Assembly: GCF_900167445.1 (NCBI RefSeq)
Contig: NZ_FUZT01000011.1
Location: forward strand, 142,195 to 206,194
Source of the DNA: Maledivibacter halophilus
GTDB taxonomy: Bacteria > Bacillota > Clostridia > Peptostreptococcales > Caminicellaceae
Direction of reading: 5' to 3'
Length of the DNA: 64,000 bases
In this document: positions 60,230 to 64,000 of the stretch, piece after piece
How positions within the stretch are numbered: position 1 is the first letter of the stretch
Layout of the letters: each line of letters opens with the position of its first letter
Made by a program: the position numbers and the translations under genes
The notes under the pieces: generated by a model
Database searches by the model: none
What the model saw: the letters and a program-made list of their open reading frames with translations, nothing else
What the model was told of the DNA's origin: nothing

Positions 60230-60769
60230 TCATTTTACAAAATTTTGGTTATATTCATTTTTCAAAATACTCATAATGACAATGTCATGCCATTTTCCCC
60301 TACGATAAAGTGCTTGTCGAAATTTTCCCTCATGTATAAACCCCATTTTTTCATAAAGTTTTATTGCTCTTTCATTAAAAGAAAACACTTGTAAATATAC
60401 TCGATGCAAATTTAATTCATTAAATGCAAATTCAAGTATTAAAGAAATAGCTGCTGTTCCAATACCTTTTCCCCACATATCTTTTACACCAATATCAATT
60501 ATGCATTCAGCAGAACGGTTTTTATAATCTATATTAATTAGGGAAACAATACCGACACTTTGTCCAGTTTCTTTATATTCAATTATATAACCTTTAGCAT
60601 TAGACTGAGAAGCAATTGCTGAAATATATTGTTCTGTTTCTTCTAAAGTGTACATATCAAGTTGAGGACTAGTAGTTTTCATGACCTCTATATCATTACG
60701 CCAATCATGATAAGTAATATAATCATTAGTGGACAATTTCCGTAACCTAATAATTTTATTTTCAAACAT
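60230..60769 (-). CDS. GNAT N-acetyltransferase, RimJ/RimL-like
   Basis: A 179-residue acetyltransferase starting with the RimL-type MFENKIIRLRKLSTNDY. The acetyl-CoA loop is around DMWGKGIGTAAISLI and the C-terminal part NERAIKLYEKMGFIHEGKFR is typical. It lies 16 bases after the TetR gene in the same operon. It could modify ribosomal protein or a toxic small molecule; being under a TetR regulator favours a small molecule. Confidence 0.87.
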   Translation of the reverse strand: MFENKIIRLRKLSTNDYITYHDWRNDIEVMKTTSPQLDMYTLEETEQYISAIASQSNAKGYIIEYKETGQSVGIVSLINIDYKNRSAECIIDIGVKDMWGKGIGTAAISLILEFAFNELNLHRVYLQVFSFNERAIKLYEKMGFIHEGKFRQALYRRGKWHDIVIMSILKNEYNQNFVK

Positions 60770-60785
60770 TCATACCATCCCTCTC

Positions 60786-61382
60786 TTAAATTAAAATATT
60801 TTCAATCATTTTATTCATTAAATTAAGTATGTCTAAAAGATTAGTGTTAGAAGAATATTGATAATATTGATGTAGCATAACCCCATCAATCATCGATATA
60901 AGCAATTCACAAAAAGAACTTACATCAATTTGCTTTTTAAATTCACCTTTCTCAATCCCTTTATTAATAAATTGTTGAATATTTTGTGAAAGTCTCTCAT
61001 GTCTTTCTCGTAGATATGGAACTTCTTCAATATCATGAGAAAGAAAAAATTCTGACTTTGCACGCACTAAATTAATTTCTTTATTTTGAATGGATAAAAG
61101 TATGTCATAAATCCAGGCATTTAATTGAGGTAGTAAAGGCTCTTTTAAATTAGGAGTTAATAATTGATTGACTTGTAAAGAATCATCATATTTTAATGCA
61201 GTTATAAAAACAGAATCAATATTTTCAAAATGTGCATATAATCCGCCTCTCGATACTTTAGCCTCATTCATAATATCTTTCATTGAAGCGTTAGAATATC
61301 CTTTTTTAGAAAAAACATTTATAGCAGATTTTGCTATGTTATTTTTTCGAGTTTCTAAATATTTTTCACTTACTTGTGGCAT
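60786..61382 (-). CDS. TetR-family repressor
   Basis: A 198-residue regulator with the TetR helix-turn-helix SAINVFSKKGYSNASMKDIMNE and AKVSRGGLYAHFENIDSVF, and a helical ligand domain. It has a GGAGGA site. A perfect palindrome next to its promoter (61401-61424) suggests that it represses itself and the acetyltransferase gene. Confidence 0.9.
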   Translation of the reverse strand: MPQVSEKYLETRKNNIAKSAINVFSKKGYSNASMKDIMNEAKVSRGGLYAHFENIDSVFITALKYDDSLQVNQLLTPNLKEPLLPQLNAWIYDILLSIQNKEINLVRAKSEFFLSHDIEEVPYLRERHERLSQNIQQFINKGIEKGEFKKQIDVSSFCELLISMIDGVMLHQYYQYSSNTNLLDILNLMNKMIENILI

Positions 61383-61400
61383 AGAGAATCCTCCTGTATC

Positions 61401-61424
61401 AAAATAGACATTGTTGTCTATTTT
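61401..61424. promoter_or_regulatory. TetR-type operator
   Basis: aaaatagaca (61401-61410) and tgtctatttt (61415-61424) form a perfect 10-4-10 palindrome 19 bp upstream of the TetR start. It lies just downstream of TTGACA (minus strand, 61448-61453) and a weak -10 TACACT, so binding would block transcription. Confidence 0.75.
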
Positions 61425-61480
61425 AGTGTATAATTATAAATTCAATTTGTCAATCCTTTATTTAACAATCATTGAAGTAG

Positions 61481-61700
61481 TCTGAAAATAGCCACTAAAA
61501 AATCCTGAATCCACTCATTCGAATTCAGTGATTTTTCACTACCTATTTTCTATTTTCAAAGCTAAAAATCTACCCATTTCCAACGTGTTTCCATATACCC
61601 TATCATATAGCAATTCTTATTTTGATACTCCTTTTTAGGTCTTTTTCAGGGTGATTTTCACTATTTTTGCTAAAAGAATAGAAATTACAAAACTGCTGAA
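61481..61700. repeat. Dispersed repeat copy 2 (imperfect terminator plus ABC-permease tail)
   Basis: Homologous to 55406-55592. It contains an imperfect hairpin (61497-61510 with 61523-61536) and, on the minus strand at 61652-61705, the tail SFVISILLAKIVKITLKKT and stop, matching the tail at 55527. From 61701 to 61818 there is a short unrecognised minus-strand frame. The rest of the 61383-61823 gap is the TetR control region. Confidence 0.65.
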
Positions 61701-61823
61701 ACACTAGTAAAATCAAGAGTTTCGACGATATAGTCACACAACTGTCTCCACATGCCTTGAGTAGATAAAAATGATGTTGTAGGAAGCTGGTGGTTCCTTG
61801 GTGTTCGAAAGATGCTGATGAAT

Positions 61824-62504
61824 TTACTTTATTGATGCAATATAGCTTTCAATCAATTTAATTCTATCTACACGTTTTCTTCTTTTATTTGCGTTCAATT
61901 GTAGTTCTAAGGGGGGGATTCTTATATCAAACCCTTCCCAATGGATCGTTTCCAAATTTTTTTTTGCTGTTGGTCCACAATCAATTGGAATAGGAATATC
62001 TAGACTTTCAACCGGATCTGAAGCAATATCTATTCTTGCTTTTAAAAATATAACGCCAAAGTCTTTAGTTAACCATCCCCCGGTATTAACAATAGGCTCA
62101 ATTAAATATTCAGCAAAAAGATTTTCAATTAAATGAATGTCTTTTGAATCAACCATAATATCAATATCATGCGGTTTTAATGGAATTCCACGAAGACAAG
62201 ATGCACAACTCCCGGTTAGCCACCAATCAATATCATAACCTTCTATTTTTTGACAAAATAATTTTAAAGCATCTTCCCATGGAATTTCAGAAAAATAACC
62301 TAATTGCTTAAACATATCTACAGCAGATAATTCAAAGTTTTTTCGAACATTATCAATATACTGATAATCCACAGAAAAATCCTTGTAATAAACCCCATTT
62401 GATTCGCTGTAAAAACACATTTTAAAAATCTCTTGATACTTTAGATCAAAATTTGAAATAGAAAATCTAATTTTGCCTTCAAATTCTTCAGTAATTATCT
62501 TCAT
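61824..62504 (-). CDS. Nucleotidyltransferase-fold protein
   Basis: A 226-residue cytoplasmic protein. The central motif WWLTGSCASCLRGIPLKPHD followed by IDIMVD is the GS...DxD core of the polymerase-beta-type nucleotidyltransferase fold. The N-terminal 75 residues are not recognised. Such proteins include drug nucleotidyltransferases and toxin-like enzymes; the neighbouring MerR-type remnant slightly favours a resistance role, but this is weak. It ends with KRVDRIKLIESYI, a common end in this group. Confidence 0.65.
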   Translation of the reverse strand: MKIITEEFEGKIRFSISNFDLKYQEIFKMCFYSESNGVYYKDFSVDYQYIDNVRKNFELSAVDMFKQLGYFSEIPWEDALKLFCQKIEGYDIDWWLTGSCASCLRGIPLKPHDIDIMVDSKDIHLIENLFAEYLIEPIVNTGGWLTKDFGVIFLKARIDIASDPVESLDIPIPIDCGPTAKKNLETIHWEGFDIRIPPLELQLNANKRRKRVDRIKLIESYIASIK

Positions 62505-62608
62505 AGTTAACCTCCTAATTAATTTTAGGATAGCTCTAACAAACCTACACCATCCTTTATAATTAAAATAGCATAAAAATAATAGGTGGTGTACAAATGT
62601 AAGGTTTA

Positions 62609-63370
62609 TTATATATTTTTCATCTCATCAATAATTAATGGAATTTCTTGAGCTGCCTTCATCAGTTTATTTAATTCATAAAGCCAATGGTCTCCAACTG
62701 AAATGAGATTATGATACTCTGGATTGTTCAGTGTGAAAGCGACTAACTCAGCGTGACCTTTATCGTACATTGATATGCTACGGTGAATTGAAGCTATACT
62801 ATATCCCACCTGTAAAAGCATACATATGGCACAAATTCTTCCTAAATCATCACTCGAATAAAGTGTTTCGCCCTTTCCACCTATTCCATCTGAAACGATT
62901 AAACTGTTTCTTTCCCAATTCCGTACTGCCTCTACAGTAACCCCTAAGTATTCGGCTACTTTCTTACGTGATAGCTTGCTAATTGCTAATGCAATTCTTT
63001 TTTGGCTTATTGGATTTGCCCAATAGCGTAACATATTAGCTGCATTTTGTGCTGTCGTAATATCCTAATCAATTATTTTAATATAGGAGTGTGTATATTG
63101 TTTTGCAGTATCCCACTGCTTCTTTGCTATTGCCCACAGAATCTCATTTCCAGAATTTCTTATGCGCCTATTTGTAAAAGGATAGCCAAAGATACTCCTA
63201 CATACCTTTATTTGCATAACATGAAGTTTATTAAAAACACGGTAGTTATTTTTATTTCTTTGTGCCTGCCATATAAAACCTAACTTTTCATAAAGTCTTA
63301 CGGTATTTGGATGAATGTCGAACATTTTAGACAAATCACTAACATTATACTTATTTTTCTTTTTCTCCAT
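62609..63370 (-). pseudogene. Double-HTH MerR-type regulator split by an in-frame amber codon
   Basis: Two frames, 63370-63065 and 63034-62609, are in the same reading phase and separated only by TAG (63065-63067) and ten codons. The first half carries YNVSDLSKMFDIHPNTVRLYE and a wing (NNYRVF). The second carries LSRKKVAEYLGVTVEAVRNWE. Joined, they give about 253 residues with the same two-domain layout as the intact regulator at 55813-56565. The gene is thus broken by one nonsense change (possibly CAG to TAG), unless the halves work separately or the codon is read through. Confidence 0.8.
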
Positions 63371-63642
63371 AATTACTAGCCACTCTGTTAAAATTTATTC
63401 TTTATTCCTAATTATAAATCAGATATTTGTATGCCTATTCCAACACAATTTGACAATACATTCTACATACAATAATTATGTCATAAGTATCTGGTACCCC
63501 CTTGATGTGAATCAATTTATTTAAACAGCTATCATTCATCTATTTTATTTCTTATTCTTTGTATCTTGTTCTAATTGCAAAAATCTATCTTCAATAATTC
63601 TATATTTTCTTGAATCCTACAAGACTTATCAGTCAATTAATA
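63371..63642. other. Intergenic region
   Basis: About 270 bp of AT-rich sequence, upstream of the broken MerR-type gene. I see no gene or clear signal. Confidence 0.4.
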
Positions 63643-64000
63643 TCAAAAAAACATTAAATTGTTTTCCCCACCTACAAACCAAATAATTTCTAAATTATTG
63701 GAATCAAGCCATTCAAACAAATAGTTGCTATTAACAAGCGTATATCCTCTCCCATCATTCTCAACACTAGGATCTTAGAAAACTACTTCTTCATTTTGAT
63801 TAAACCAAATACCATACCTTTTAGGTTTAGTGTGTAAATTAAGTTCTTTAACCAAAATAGGAGAAGGTAAATATATATTAATAGAATTAACTAATGAGCT
63901 ATCATTAGCATTCTATTCCCAAGAATATTCATATGTTGGTATATGAATATCAAAACTACGACCTTCTTTTTTCCACATGTTTTTATTTTTAGTGATATCT
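63643..64000 (-). pseudogene. Decayed gene of unknown family, running off the window
   Basis: A minus-strand frame entering from the window edge reads KEGRSFDIHIPTYEYSWE, stop, NSINIYLPSPILVKEL, KRYGIWFNQNEEVVF, stop, YLFEWLDSNNLEIIWFVGGE and ends at TGA (63643-63645). The in-frame stops are TAG (63913-63915) and TAA (63775-63777). The phase is kept across both stops, so this was one gene that died by point mutations. The tail resembles C-termini of large hypothetical proteins, but I cannot name the family. Confidence 0.5.

Noticed and set aside
1..64000. tRNA, rRNA or known riboswitch genes
   Set aside because: I looked for cloverleaf-like sequences with the conserved TTCGAATC-type arm and for familiar riboswitch cores in the longer leaders and found none I could support.

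Overview
The window reads as part of the chromosome of an AT-rich, low-GC, Gram-positive anaerobe (Clostridia-like). The basis is strong AGGAGG-type ribosome binding sites, AT-rich codon use, many iron-dependent alcohol dehydrogenases, an Fe-S L-serine dehydratase, an Fe-S isopropylmalate-dehydratase-type enzyme, PTS transporters and several decayed transposases. No rRNA, tRNA or CRISPR array was seen. The genus cannot be fixed from the sequence alone.

Layout. (1) 1-197: start of a secreted acidic-repeat protein, running off the window. (2) 413-5923: a five-gene oligopeptide/nickel-type ABC importer. (3) 6467-11091: two half-size ABC exporters plus an AraC regulator, with a Fur-box-like palindrome, so probably an iron/siderophore-type locus. 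A ~95-bp palindromic element recurs near loci 2 and 3. (4) 11843-17837: a catabolic operon with a DapA-type lyase, L-serine dehydratase, GATE-domain membrane protein, FCD regulator and aldehyde dehydrogenase, behind a promoter flanked by 18-bp inverted repeats. (5) 18579-28595: a mannose-family PTS cassette with a split transketolase, Fe-alcohol dehydrogenase, class II aldolase, RpiB-type isomerase and a LevR-like regulator whose AAA+ domain looks degenerate. (6) 29561-40533: a second cassette with the same four-gene core (aldolase, Fe-ADH, TktN, TktC), but with a fructose-family PTS, iolB, iolC, kduI, a 4-hydroxybutyrate-dehydrogenase-like enzyme and a divergent IolR-like repressor. iolG, iolE and iolD are absent.

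(7) 41238-46807: a drug-resistance-like cassette: MerR regulator, a 1149-residue fusion of a transglutaminase-like domain to a UvrA2-type ATPase, and an MFS exporter, driven by a textbook MerR promoter with a 19-bp spacer. (8) 47362-52471: a LysR-controlled operon with a DASS-type transporter, a fluoroacetate-dehalogenase-like hydrolase keeping all known catalytic and halide-pocket residues, and LeuC/LeuD-type dehydratase subunits. (9) 52501-64000: accessory DNA with many remnants (enoate-reductase tail, IS3 pieces, phosphotransferase, ParA, ABC-transporter deletion scars, a MerR gene split by an amber codon). Intact genes here are an AraC/methyltransferase pair, a second MerR/UvrA2 pair, a TetR/acetyltransferase pair and a nucleotidyltransferase-like gene.

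The most promising undescribed systems are the transglutaminase-UvrA2 fusion cassette, the two parallel PTS-aldolase-ADH-transketolase pathways, and the dehalogenase/dehydratase/transporter operon. Every gene from the window start to 39446 lies on the minus strand, apart from a doubtful 43-codon frame and a transposase relic. Orientation changes at the IolR-like gene.
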